Origin: Sulfurospirillum sp. UCH001 | GTDB taxonomy: Bacteria; Campylobacterota; Campylobacteria; Campylobacterales; Sulfurospirillaceae | Direction: 5' to 3' | Length of the DNA: 64,000 nt | NCBI RefSeq assembly: GCF_001548035.1 | Contig: NZ_AP014723.1 | Location: 1,922,001-1,986,000 of the forward strand | Shown: piece by piece, positions 53,424-62,425 of the stretch | How the letters are laid out: each line of letters opens with the position of its first letter | Numbering within the stretch: the stretch's first letter is position 1 | Notes under the pieces: generated by a model | What the model saw: the letters and a program-made list of their open reading frames with translations, nothing else | Databases searched by the model: none | Told to the model about the DNA's origin: nothing | Made by a program: the position numbers and the translations under genes

Positions 53424-54031
53424 AACTCCACAAAATTCTTTAAAATAGCCAATCCGTTCGCATGTGACTTCTCTGGATGCGGTTGAAAGCCATACACATT
53501 CGCTTTTTGCACGGCACTAGGAAATTCATAGCCATACATTGTCTTTCCTATCGTATATTTTTCATCACATTTTGCATGAAAACTGTGTACAAAATAAAGA
53601 TAAAAAGACTTTGGCATTCCCTTAAATAATGGTGAATCCTTCGTGATGAAAAGCTCATTCCACCCCATATGAGGAACTTTTAAACGACTTGAAAAACGCG
53701 AAGTATCAAAGTTAACAATCTCTCCCTCAATCAACCCAAGTCCCGCACATTTACCAAATTCAACACTGCTATCAAAAAGAAGTTGCATACCAAGACAAAT
53801 CCCAAGTAAAGGCTTTCCTGAGTTCGCAAACACTTTAACAGCTTCATCCATACCTCGTTCATGCAAACAATCCATAGCATCTTTAAAAGCGCCAACTCCA
53901 GGTAAAATGATCTTATCAAACTTCGATACATCGTTTGCATCTTTGACAATTTCAATGCTAACACCTAGTTTTGCAAAAGCATTCGTAACACTTCTAAGAT
54001 TACCCATATTGTAATCAATCAAACCTATCAT
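53420..54031 (-). CDS. hisH: Imidazole glycerol phosphate synthase glutaminase subunit
   Basis: A 203-residue class I glutamine amidotransferase. The nucleophile cysteine lies in [12 protein letters not shown] and the His/Glu pair in [12 protein letters not shown]. It supplies ammonia to HisF, which must be encoded elsewhere. It overlaps both pglG (4 bases) and hisA (4 bases), so it is translated within the same run. Confidence 0.95.
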   Translation of the reverse strand: MIGLIDYNMGNLRSVTNAFAKLGVSIEIVKDANDVSKFDKIILPGVGAFKDAMDCLHERGMDEAVKVFANSGKPLLGICLGMQLLFDSSVEFGKCAGLGLIEGEIVNFDTSRFSSRLKVPHMGWNELFITKDSPLFKGMPKSFYLYFVHSFHAKCDEKYTIGKTMYGYEFPSAVQKANVYGFQPHPEKSHANGLAILKNFVEL

Positions 54032-54933
54032 AAATCTCTCTTTTGTGGTATTGATTTCAGATAAAAAGCTAGACCAAAGAGCAATAATGTAACACCACCA
54101 ATTAGGTAAACTGCATACAGTATGTGCGCTGCATCGATAATTGCAAATTTAAAGACAAGCATCAATGCTTCAATTGCAAGTGCAATGATAATAGAACCTA
54201 AAAATCGCACCATTGTTTTATGCATACCGCCATTATCATCACGTTCATTTCGACCTAAAACTTCTTCTTCAAAAATCGTTTTCACCAGATCAAAAATAGC
54301 CAAAGAGAGCGTAATCAAAATGGTTGATTCAAACATCGCTTTAATATCTAGGAGGTCAAACTGAAGTCCATGCATAAAAAGGCTACGCATGCCATTAAAG
54401 AGCAATAAAAGTGCAATTGCCAATAATGAAAGTGAAAAAATCGTATAAATCACTTGAGAACTTTTGCCAAAAAGAGATTGTAATGATGAAGGATGCGCAA
54501 TTTTTAAAATATGCTCTAATGAGACATCAATACACGCAATAAATCGCAGGACACCTTGCTCATCATATATAGGATAAGAAGCTGTTACCGTTAAATCATT
54601 GGTCAGTGTTGAAGGGTAAGGATCGCTTAATACACAACGTTTTTCACGTACGGCACGATAATAATAGGATTTTCCACTACGATTTTGACCAAGACCACCT
54701 TTACGATGAGGATCATCTGTGATGTTATTGATCAATTGATCACCTTTGTGATCGAGGAGATAAAGTGCTTCAAACTCTTCAACTTCATGAACGATCTTAT
54801 CTAAACTTGAAGAAATAATGTCTATATTGGGTTCAGGCATACGGTTGGGTATATTGCGCGTAAAGAGATAACACAAATACGCCCTTGCCCTTGTTCTTAC
54901 CTCAGCAAACTGCTGAATTTCACGAATAACCAT
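54028..54933 (-). CDS. PglG-like membrane protein with PDC/Cache-type sensor domain
   Basis: A 301-residue protein. Residues about 1-150 resemble a PDC (Cache) ligand-binding domain (SYYYRAVREKRCVLSDPYPS, VTASYPIYDEQG) but without an N-terminal membrane anchor. Four hydrophobic segments follow (about 158-300). The position before cheY, with only hisA and hisH between, and next to pglB matches Cj1119c (PglG), a gene of the N-glycosylation locus with no assigned reaction. Sensing a small molecule is plausible; the role is unknown. Confidence 0.65.
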   Translation of the reverse strand: MVIREIQQFAEVRTRARAYLCYLFTRNIPNRMPEPNIDIISSSLDKIVHEVEEFEALYLLDHKGDQLINNITDDPHRKGGLGQNRSGKSYYYRAVREKRCVLSDPYPSTLTNDLTVTASYPIYDEQGVLRFIACIDVSLEHILKIAHPSSLQSLFGKSSQVIYTIFSLSLLAIALLLLFNGMRSLFMHGLQFDLLDIKAMFESTILITLSLAIFDLVKTIFEEEVLGRNERDDNGGMHKTMVRFLGSIIIALAIEALMLVFKFAIIDAAHILYAVYLIGGVTLLLFGLAFYLKSIPQKRDL

Positions 54934-54962
54934 ATCGGACCTTTTGTTTTTTCGTATTGTAA

Positions 54963-57116
54963 CTAAATTTTGAGCCGATATACTTTAGCATATGCCTCTA
55001 AACTCATCGGTTCAAAAAATCGTTCATCATAATTTTCTAAAACGAAAAGTTGAATATACGTCGAATTTAACATATCTTCATCAAGAATCAAAAACGTATT
55101 ATACGCTTGCATATAAATAATCGAAAAAAGTCCATTAGGATGAATCGTGTTTTGTTCTTTTATCAATTTAAAATTAGAAGTATATGCCGTTTGAATAAAG
55201 TTCTTTACAGGGATTTCTTGATTGCCAAGCTTGAGCATTCCTTTTGCTTTATCAAGCACAACTCCACTACCAAAATTAAGCGTCGTACCCATATCTTTAA
55301 ATTGCATTGATTGAAAGAAAAATGGCTGACGAACGGTTTTGCCATTCATGATATCAATATTACTAAATTGCGCTACCGTAGGGAAAATACTCATCATACG
55401 ATAAGGCAGATAAAAATAAATGTCACGTGTTTTTTCTGGTAATGAAAGTGGCGTTTGAAGAGCTGCTAAAAAATCATTAGCATCTTTAAATCCATAATCC
55501 AAAGTCATTTGTGCTGTGTTATTTATGATTTTAACCTGTTGACTTTTAGGTTTCGTCTCATTTTCTTCTGCTGTCACAAATGCTTTTTCTGTATATTCAA
55601 TCTCAAGCCTTGCTAAACGTGCAGCACTCTCTTGAGGGTTTGTTAGCATATAACTGACAGGAAAATTAACGTCCCCATTATGTTTACCACCGTCAATTAA
55701 AGTTTTAACATCTGCATAATAACGAAGAGGATAACCATAATCCCACCATGCGACAATATAATCTTCTCTATCAACGAGATTTTTTAACCTATCCAACTGT
55801 TCTACTTCTGCTTTATTAAATACTGTTGGTACTCGATATTCAATTACATGTAAAATGTTAGGATATAAAATACCTAAACTTGCACCAACAACAAAACATG
55901 ATTTAATAATATGACCAAGCTTTTCATTAGCAAAGAGCTGAGTGATATAATTGCTCCAAACAAAGAGCAAATAAGCAACGCCTAAAGCACATACAGGTAC
56001 TGCATAAATTGTAAAACGAAGCCCTCCCCAAAGTGCTAAAAAGCCAAGTCCTAAAAGTGGTAAGCCTAAAAGCATTACAGGATATTTTTTGACTAATAAA
56101 ACATACCCTATAAGAGAAAGTACCAAGGTAATGGTGTGTCCACTAATCCGCTCTGCAAATGTTACAAAATCAATCTGCCCTGCTTCACGTACTGTTTGGA
56201 TGACTGAGAAAAAATGTAAAGGTAAAACATCTGAACTTACTTCAATAGCATCTTTAAATACATACAGCTTTAATCTCATCCAAATAGGTTCTAGACCGCC
56301 AAAAACGATAAATAACACTACTGAGACACCTAAAATATACCAAATAAAGCGATGCCAATCTCTTTTTTTAAACACAAAATATGCACTTATCACAAGTAAT
56401 AAACGTATCCAAGTTGGTAACCCCATCATTGCCAAAAGCATAATCGTTATGAGTTGAAAATTGAAACTCTTTTTACGATCACAAATGAGTGTGAACAAAA
56501 GGACAAGTCCTAAAAAAGAGAATTCTAAAGAATAACTTTGTGGGTACCACCAACGATATATAATAATTTCTAATGCTGTAATTAAAAGATATTTTTCTTC
56601 TTGAGTACGTAATGCTAACATGAGTGACCATAAGAGAAAACTAGGAAGAACAATATTTAGCATGTCAGTATCATAATAACCTATCATTGTTCGATTATAA
56701 TAACTGACCGCAATAGAAGCAAGGAGTGATGCTAAAAACCCTACTTCTATCATTTTCAGATTATGGGCAATGAAAATAATAGGTACAACAATAAATGACC
56801 CTAGAACTGCAGGCATATATAATATGATTGTTTCAAAAGAAAAAGGCAATAACTTCACAGCAAGATACGTTAGTAAAGATGCCGCTTCATTGAATGGTGA
56901 AAGAGAATGCTTCTGCGAAACACCATACAACAGATCTCTTGCGCCTTCTGCCCAAAAGTAACCATCATTAGTATTAATCATGAATTGACCAGCAAATTTA
57001 AAACTTTCAATATCACTAAGTTGATAAATCCATATGAATCGAACTGCTATACTAAATGCGAAAGCAGTTAATGTTGTAAATATAAGAATGAAAAATTTCG
57101 CATCTATTTTATGCAT
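54963..57116 (-). CDS. pglB: PglB/STT3-type oligosaccharyltransferase
   Basis: A 717-residue membrane enzyme with about 13 helices and a C-terminal periplasmic domain. It carries the catalytic WWDYGYPLRYY motif (about residue 455), DGGKH, and the DxD-type NTNDGYFWAEGARD stretch near residue 50. It transfers a lipid-linked glycan to asparagine in D/E-x-N-x-S/T sequons in the periplasm. The gene overlaps the Wzz-like gene by 8 bases, which in Campylobacter is not a pgl neighbour. Confidence 0.93.
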   Translation of the reverse strand: MHKIDAKFFILIFTTLTAFAFSIAVRFIWIYQLSDIESFKFAGQFMINTNDGYFWAEGARDLLYGVSQKHSLSPFNEAASLLTYLAVKLLPFSFETIILYMPAVLGSFIVVPIIFIAHNLKMIEVGFLASLLASIAVSYYNRTMIGYYDTDMLNIVLPSFLLWSLMLALRTQEEKYLLITALEIIIYRWWYPQSYSLEFSFLGLVLLFTLICDRKKSFNFQLITIMLLAMMGLPTWIRLLLVISAYFVFKKRDWHRFIWYILGVSVVLFIVFGGLEPIWMRLKLYVFKDAIEVSSDVLPLHFFSVIQTVREAGQIDFVTFAERISGHTITLVLSLIGYVLLVKKYPVMLLGLPLLGLGFLALWGGLRFTIYAVPVCALGVAYLLFVWSNYITQLFANEKLGHIIKSCFVVGASLGILYPNILHVIEYRVPTVFNKAEVEQLDRLKNLVDREDYIVAWWDYGYPLRYYADVKTLIDGGKHNGDVNFPVSYMLTNPQESAARLARLEIEYTEKAFVTAEENETKPKSQQVKIINNTAQMTLDYGFKDANDFLAALQTPLSLPEKTRDIYFYLPYRMMSIFPTVAQFSNIDIMNGKTVRQPFFFQSMQFKDMGTTLNFGSGVVLDKAKGMLKLGNQEIPVKNFIQTAYTSNFKLIKEQNTIHPNGLFSIIYMQAYNTFLILDEDMLNSTYIQLFVLENYDERFFEPMSLEAYAKVYRLKI

Positions 57117-58005
57117 GAGTATCTTTGCACATAAATTCTAAAACTAAAGCTATAAAAATAGATAATACAAACCCTATCATAAAACTAGTAGAAATAATTA
57201 ACATTTTTTTAGGTAAAATAGGATTACTATTAGAATTAATATTATCAATAAGCTCTGTCATTTTTAAATTTTTTGAGGAGATATCTAATTTTAAATCATT
57301 CAACTGATTATTAATATTATAAATACTGTCTTTCACATTTTTTAGTTCTACTGTATTATTATTAATTTCTATTAAATAGACCCCAGCTAATGTAGGATTA
57401 TTTTGAATCAATTTTTCAATATAGCTTGATTTTTTATTTAATTCTTGCACTAAACGCTCTTTTTCAAGCAATAATTCTTCTTTTTGAGCATTTAAATTAT
57501 TCATTTTTAAGCTTATAGAATCAACATAAGTATCTATTAATTTTTGATGCTTAGTACTAATACTTCTTTCTATTTCTTTCAAATATGTGCTTGCTAATTC
57601 TGGACTGAATCCCAAAGTTGATATTTCTAAAAGATTTTGAGTACCTTTTACAAAAGAAACTTTATCTAGCCAAACTCTTTTCTCTGTATTCTTGTTCTCT
57701 AAATATCTCATTTCTAATCTTTTTAAGACTGTATTAGGATTCTCAATCCAAGAATTAGAATTAGAATTAGAATTAGAATTAGAATTAGAATTAGAATTAG
57801 AATTAGAATTAGAATTAGAATATGATCCTATTTCTAAAACTGCTTTTGCTTCGTATATAGGCGTTTGCATAAAAACATATATTATTGCAATTAAAGTTAT
57901 CAACCCCGTCAAAAGAATAATCATTGTTTTAAATTTTAAGAGTGTTTTCCATAATATCTTTAAATCTATTTCTTCTTCATATGGTATTTCGACTTGCTTA
58001 TTCAT
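57109..58005 (-). CDS. Wzz-like polysaccharide chain-length regulator with Ser-Asn repeat
   Basis: A 298-residue inner-membrane protein with the Wzz plan: N-terminal helix (about residues 28-50), periplasmic coiled-coil region (about 140-250) and C-terminal helix (about 268-290). An uninterrupted Ser-Asn dipeptide tract of about 12 pairs lies at about residues 62-85, just after the VYEAKAVLEIGSY strand. It is encoded by the hexanucleotide repeat at 57751-57820. Such proteins set the length of polymerised glycans. It overlaps pglB and follows the PglF-like gene by 9 bases. Confidence 0.82.
   Translation of the reverse strand: MNKQVEIPYEEEIDLKILWKTLLKFKTMIILLTGLITLIAIIYVFMQTPIYEAKAVLEIGSYSNSNSNSNSNSNSNSNSNSNSNSWIENPNTVLKRLEMRYLENKNTEKRVWLDKVSFVKGTQNLLEISTLGFSPELASTYLKEIERSISTKHQKLIDTYVDSISLKMNNLNAQKEELLLEKERLVQELNKKSSYIEKLIQNNPTLAGVYLIEINNNTVELKNVKDSIYNINNQLNDLKLDISSKNLKMTELIDNINSNSNPILPKKMLIISTSFMIGFVLSIFIALVLEFMCKDTHA
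57751..57820. repeat. Perfect hexanucleotide tandem repeat inside the wzz-like gene
   Basis: AGAATT (plus strand) repeated 11 times without error plus a 4-base partial copy. Read on the coding strand as TCTAAT it gives alternating Ser and Asn. Being a multiple of three, gain or loss of units changes protein length but not frame. Confidence 0.95.
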
Positions 58006-58014
58006 ATATTTTTC

Positions 58015-59751
58015 CTAACACTTATTTTGATGATTAAATTCAGGGAGAATCTCTTTTAATTTTGCAAGTTTGTCGTTACAGACAAAAAGTTCCGCAATAT
58101 CGTGTTCTAATTGTTCAATTGCATAATCTGTTTTTCGTGCCACCATAATTGATTCATACAATGTTTTATGATCACTATCATCTAGTAGCAACTCTTCATA
58201 GAGTTTTTCCCCTAGCCTTAACCCTGTAAATTCTATTTTAACATCCATCTTACCAGAAAGCTCAATCATTTTTTTTGCTAAATCAACAATTTTAATAGGT
58301 TTTCCCATATCTAAAATAAAAAGTTCTGCATTCTTACCAATAGCACCTGCTTGTAATACCAATTCACACGCTTCAGGAATTAACATAAAATAACGTGTAA
58401 TCTCTGGATGTGTCACTGTAATCGGGCCACCTTTTTCTATTTGTGCCCTAAATTTTGGGATAACAGATCCACTACTCCCTAAAACATTTCCAAAACGAAC
58501 AGCCATAATTTGAGTGTTTTTTGCATCAACATTTTGTGCATACAATTCGCAAATACGTTTAGTCGCACCCATCACATTTGTTGGGCGAACAGCTTTATCG
58601 GTTGAAATCAAAATAAATTTTGATACGTCATACTTAATTGCTAAATCAATACAAATTTTTGTACCTAAAATATTATTGAGGATACCCTCTTCCATATTGG
58701 ATTCAACAAGTGGAACATGTTTATATGCAGCCGCATGCACAAAAACATCTGGTTGGTACTCTAAAAAAGCTCTTTCCATTGAGGTTTCGTTTAGCACACT
58801 TTGCATAAGAGGTATAAGCTTATCACTTTTTAATTCTTCTACTAATTGATAGAGATTAAATTCGCTATGATCTATTGCTATGATGTATTTAGCTTCATAT
58901 TTTAGACATTGGCGAACAATTTCACTACCGATGCTACCTCCAGCTCCACTGATCATAATTACTTTATTTTTTATAAAAGTTGAAATCGTATTTTTATCCA
59001 AATCTTTAGGATGGCGGGCAAGAAGATCTTCAACAGTGATATTTTTTAATTGTCCAGACAAAAGACTATTCGATAAAATTTTATTTAGAGATGGTAATAT
59101 TTTAATCTCATAAAAATAAGGTCTAAGACGCTCATAAATAAGATTAATTCTTTTAGGGCTTGCCGATGGCATTGCAATAAGTAGTAAATCATACTTATTA
59201 TTTGGACCAATTTTTTCTTTAAGTTGTTTCTTTGAAATAATCCGAATACTATCAATGCTTCTTTTTTGTAGCCTTTGATCATCGTCAACAAAACAAACAA
59301 TTTTATATTGGCTGTTCCTAAATTCCTCTTCAAGTCCTAAACCAGCTTTTCCAGCACCATAAATAACAAGTGTTTTATTTTTTGGTGTCCGACTACGATT
59401 TACCAGTAAATAATAACTATACATACAAAAATTCATTGCAAACAAGTACAAAACAAGCTCAGAAAAAAGAAAATAAAGGAAAAAATGTCCATAATAAAAG
59501 GGTGCATAAAATACAAAAGCAATACTGTAAACAATGCTTTTGAGAATGAATGTCTTCTGCGTTACTTTTGACCAAGAAAGTGAAAAATCTTTAAAAATTA
59601 AAATTGAAGCAAAAATTCTAATTAGAACAACGATAGTGATGATCTGAATATCAAAAGGAATATGAAAAACCCAAAAGCTCCATGAGAAAGTAGTAAATGT
59701 TAAAAAAACAATCACAAAAATATTAAGAATTCTTTTATCAATGACACCCAT
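58015..59751 (-). CDS. PglF/FlaA1-like membrane-bound UDP-sugar 4,6-dehydratase
   Basis: A 578-residue protein with four N-terminal helices, a first CoA-binding-like Rossmann domain (IYGAGKAGLGLEEEF) and a C-terminal short-chain dehydrogenase domain (SGAGGSIGSEIVRQ, STDKAVRPTNVMGATKR with the catalytic Met/Lys). It probably converts UDP-GlcNAc to the 4-keto-6-deoxy sugar, the first step to bacillosamine- or QuiNAc/FucNAc-type residues. It shares one base with the WecA-like gene. Confidence 0.88.
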   Translation of the reverse strand: MGVIDKRILNIFVIVFLTFTTFSWSFWVFHIPFDIQIITIVVLIRIFASILIFKDFSLSWSKVTQKTFILKSIVYSIAFVFYAPFYYGHFFLYFLFSELVLYLFAMNFCMYSYYLLVNRSRTPKNKTLVIYGAGKAGLGLEEEFRNSQYKIVCFVDDDQRLQKRSIDSIRIISKKQLKEKIGPNNKYDLLLIAMPSASPKRINLIYERLRPYFYEIKILPSLNKILSNSLLSGQLKNITVEDLLARHPKDLDKNTISTFIKNKVIMISGAGGSIGSEIVRQCLKYEAKYIIAIDHSEFNLYQLVEELKSDKLIPLMQSVLNETSMERAFLEYQPDVFVHAAAYKHVPLVESNMEEGILNNILGTKICIDLAIKYDVSKFILISTDKAVRPTNVMGATKRICELYAQNVDAKNTQIMAVRFGNVLGSSGSVIPKFRAQIEKGGPITVTHPEITRYFMLIPEACELVLQAGAIGKNAELFILDMGKPIKIVDLAKKMIELSGKMDVKIEFTGLRLGEKLYEELLLDDSDHKTLYESIMVARKTDYAIEQLEHDIAELFVCNDKLAKLKEILPEFNHQNKC

Positions 59752-60722
59752 TATTCAAACTTCTTTCGGCGATCTATCATTTTCGTTACTCCATAAAGAA
59801 TTCCAAGCATCACTATAAAACTTCCTACCAAGGATGCGTTATTTAGGAGTGAACTATACCCTAAAATGGCTAAAACCAGATTGACACCTAGTGCATATAT
59901 AACAACTTTACTATGACTCCAACCACTTTGTACAAGTCGTTGATAAGCATGTTTACGATGGGCATGAGAAAGTTTTTCTTTGTTTTGGTATCTTCTATAA
60001 AGCGTTAGTGTCGCATCAAACCAAAAAATTCCAAATAAAATGAGCCATACAAAGATTGATACTCCATTATTTTGATGATAGATAGCAAATATACCAATAG
60101 AATAGCCTAAAAGTGTACTACCAACATCGCCCATAAAAATCTTTGCTTTATGCCAATTCCAGACCAAAAAACCAAGCACAGAAGATATTAAAACTAAAAA
60201 ATAATCGCCACCAAACAACAACCAGCCAGCCACTGCTAAGAAAATGGCCTCACTTCCAGCATAACCATCAATTCCATCTAAAAAATTGTAGAGATTAATA
60301 AACCACATTAGTCCTAAAAAAGCCAAAACATTTGTAATCCACTGATTTTCAATAACAAAAAAACCAAAATCTATTTTCAATAAACCACCTAAGAGATATA
60401 GTCCTAATAGACTCACTAAAGCTTGAATTAAAAGTCTTATTTTAGGGGATAATTCATAAAGATCATCCAAATAACTTACAAGCGAAAGTAAACTACCACA
60501 TACCAGTGCATTAAATAAAGAACCATCTACCTTATCATATAAAACAAAATAGAGAAGGCCTAAAAACCATGTAAGAGCAATTGCGATACCTCCACCATGT
60601 GGGGTTGAAACAGAATGCGAACTTCGCTCATTGGGTATAGCTAACAGTGATTTTTTGAGCGCTATAAATCTAACACTATATGTCAAAAACAGTGAAAGTA
60701 AAAATAAACCAAAATAAATCAT
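59751..60722 (-). CDS. WecA/WbpL-like undecaprenyl-phosphate sugar-1-phosphate transferase
   Basis: A 323-residue membrane enzyme with about ten helices of the MraY/WecA (GT4) superfamily. Motifs: SSHSVSTPHGGGIAIALTW, YLDDLYELSPKIRLL, YNFLDGIDGYAGSE and KIFMGDVGST. It starts glycan assembly by adding a HexNAc-phosphate to the lipid carrier. Its partner in this run is the short epimerase/reductase just upstream (2-base gap), as in O-antigen clusters with WbpV-WbpL. Confidence 0.9.
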   Translation of the reverse strand: MIYFGLFLLSLFLTYSVRFIALKKSLLAIPNERSSHSVSTPHGGGIAIALTWFLGLLYFVLYDKVDGSLFNALVCGSLLSLVSYLDDLYELSPKIRLLIQALVSLLGLYLLGGLLKIDFGFFVIENQWITNVLAFLGLMWFINLYNFLDGIDGYAGSEAIFLAVAGWLLFGGDYFLVLISSVLGFLVWNWHKAKIFMGDVGSTLLGYSIGIFAIYHQNNGVSIFVWLILFGIFWFDATLTLYRRYQNKEKLSHAHRKHAYQRLVQSGWSHSKVVIYALGVNLVLAILGYSSLLNNASLVGSFIVMLGILYGVTKMIDRRKKFE

Positions 60723-60724
60723 TG

Positions 60725-61579
60725 TTACTGTTTTACAACCATTTTTTTAATTCCCTCACGAATAGAATAAGGATTTTTGAAATTTAAAATTTGATTTGTT
60801 TGTTTTATATCAACTGTCAAACTCCCAAAAAGCCTTTGGTAAAAAGAAGGCTTAAACCACTTCAGTAGCACCTTAAAAAAAGGCACTTTCAGTAAATAAA
60901 TTTTTTTCTGTTTGGCATTCGCAATCAAAGATATCAGCTCACTGGTAGATAATGCTTCATCGTCTCCTGCTAAAAAAACACCACATTTGCTGGCACATAT
61001 AATCGCATCTATCAAGGCACATAAATTTCCTATGTACACAAAACTACGCTTATTATCAATGCCACCAAAAGGTAAAAAGCTCATTTTATCAACAAGCTTT
61101 ATCAAATTTTGCATATTTGCTTTAACACCATATCCATAAATGATGGGGGTACGAATAATTGAAACATGAAAAGTTTCATTTCCTAAAGATTGGAGTTTTT
61201 GTTCAGCTTTTAATTTTGATTTACCATACGCGTCTAAAGGCACACATGGGCTTACATCATTATAGGGAACATTACTTCCTTCACCATAAACTTTTACCGT
61301 GCTCATAAAAATAAAATGTTGAACTCCATCTTCTTTAGCTTTTTGTGCTAATTCAAGCGTTTGAGTAACATTAATCGTTTCATACATTTCATCATTAATA
61401 TTTTGAGTTTGATGAACAAGCGCTCCAAGATGAATAACTGTATCTATATTTTTTAAAGATAAACTTTCGAATTGATTATGTACAAAAGAAAAAGTCTTTA
61501 TATCATATTTTATAGAGTACTGTTTATAAAAATAACTTCCTAAGAAGCCATTAGCACCTGTCAATAAAAGTTTTTTCAT
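60725..61579 (-). CDS. NAD-dependent epimerase/reductase, WbpV-like
   Basis: A 284-residue short-chain dehydrogenase of the extended type. The nucleotide motif is TGANGFLGSYF, and the active-site YxxxK reads YGKSK with an upstream FMSTVKVYG serine/threonine. RTPIIYGYGVKANMQNL and KRSFVYIGNL fit UDP-4-keto-sugar reductases such as WbpV. It could make UDP-QuiNAc or UDP-FucNAc from the PglF-like product. Confidence 0.85.
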   Translation of the reverse strand: MKKLLLTGANGFLGSYFYKQYSIKYDIKTFSFVHNQFESLSLKNIDTVIHLGALVHQTQNINDEMYETINVTQTLELAQKAKEDGVQHFIFMSTVKVYGEGSNVPYNDVSPCVPLDAYGKSKLKAEQKLQSLGNETFHVSIIRTPIIYGYGVKANMQNLIKLVDKMSFLPFGGIDNKRSFVYIGNLCALIDAIICASKCGVFLAGDDEALSTSELISLIANAKQKKIYLLKVPFFKVLLKWFKPSFYQRLFGSLTVDIKQTNQILNFKNPYSIREGIKKMVVKQ

Positions 61580-62325
61580 CGTTTGAGTAGCCCTAATAAC
61601 TTTTTAGGATATTTTGAAAGTACCATAAACCAATTAGAATAAATGCCATTTTCGGAACACGCTCTCAAAATTTCTTTATTCAAAATAAAATTATTTCTAA
61701 AACTCATCGTACTGATACCACCCATGCGCATTTTAACCAATGGCATTTTTAAATAAAAATAACTAATCTCATGTTTGCCTAAAAAACGTGTCAACAATTC
61801 ATAATCAGCTGCTATTTTATAATCTGTTTTAAACAAGCCATATTGTTCATAGATGTATCGTTTGACAAAAAATGTTGGATGGGCAGGCATCCATCCATAA
61901 GCAAATTTCTCTGGACTAAAGTAACTGCTATCATAGTGTCTTACAATTTTATTTACATTATGAGCTTCTACATAGACAAGATCTGCAAACATACTTTCGA
62001 CTTGATATTCTTCAAAAATTTTGACAACTTTGTGAATAACATCGTTTGATATATAAAAATCATCACTATTCAATATCCCTATGACATTCCCAGTGGCTAG
62101 CCTTATACCTTTGTTCATGGCATCATATATACCATCATCTTTTTCGCTAATAAAACGTGAGATTTTATTTCCATAATTTTGCACTACTTCAACAGTTCCA
62201 TCTGTACTTGCGCCATCAATAATTATGTACTCTATGTTGCGATATGTTTGACTTAATACTGAATCGATCGCATTTTTAATTGTCGATACATTATTTGATA
62301 CTACAGTTATTATTGATATTTTCAA
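61576..62325 (-). CDS. Family 2 glycosyltransferase
   Basis: A 249-residue GT-A enzyme. The N-terminus SIITVVSNNVSTIKNAIDS, IDGASTDGT and the DxD-like LNSDDFY are standard for WcaA-like transferases; AHPTFFVKRYIYEQYG is the typical acceptor-side stretch. The start is a TTG at 62325 with GGAG eight bases upstream. It overlaps the epimerase gene by 4 bases. Confidence 0.88.
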   Translation of the reverse strand: MKISIITVVSNNVSTIKNAIDSVLSQTYRNIEYIIIDGASTDGTVEVVQNYGNKISRFISEKDDGIYDAMNKGIRLATGNVIGILNSDDFYISNDVIHKVVKIFEEYQVESMFADLVYVEAHNVNKIVRHYDSSYFSPEKFAYGWMPAHPTFFVKRYIYEQYGLFKTDYKIAADYELLTRFLGKHEISYFYLKMPLVKMRMGGISTMSFRNNFILNKEILRACSENGIYSNWFMVLSKYPKKLLGLLKR

Positions 62326-62391
62326 GTATCATTCTCCATAATTTTATGATTAATTATTTTATCAATTTCCAAATATATATTTATTTGTATG

Positions 62392-62410
62392 TAGTTATTG
62401 AATATAACTA
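62392..62410. promoter_or_regulatory. Inverted repeat in the gap between GT9 and GT2 genes
   Basis: TAGTTAT, spacer TGAAT, ATAACTA: perfect 7-base arms in very AT-rich DNA, 16 bases after the GT9 stop. Possible weak terminator. Confidence 0.3.
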
Positions 62411-62425
62411 TACTACAATTTTGTT

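Noticed and set aside
57692-58018. 108-codon plus-strand frame with Leu-Glu repeats opposite the Wzz-like gene
   Set aside because: It is the mirror of the AGAATT repeat; no RBS and no family resemblance, and the minus-strand Wzz-like protein explains the DNA.
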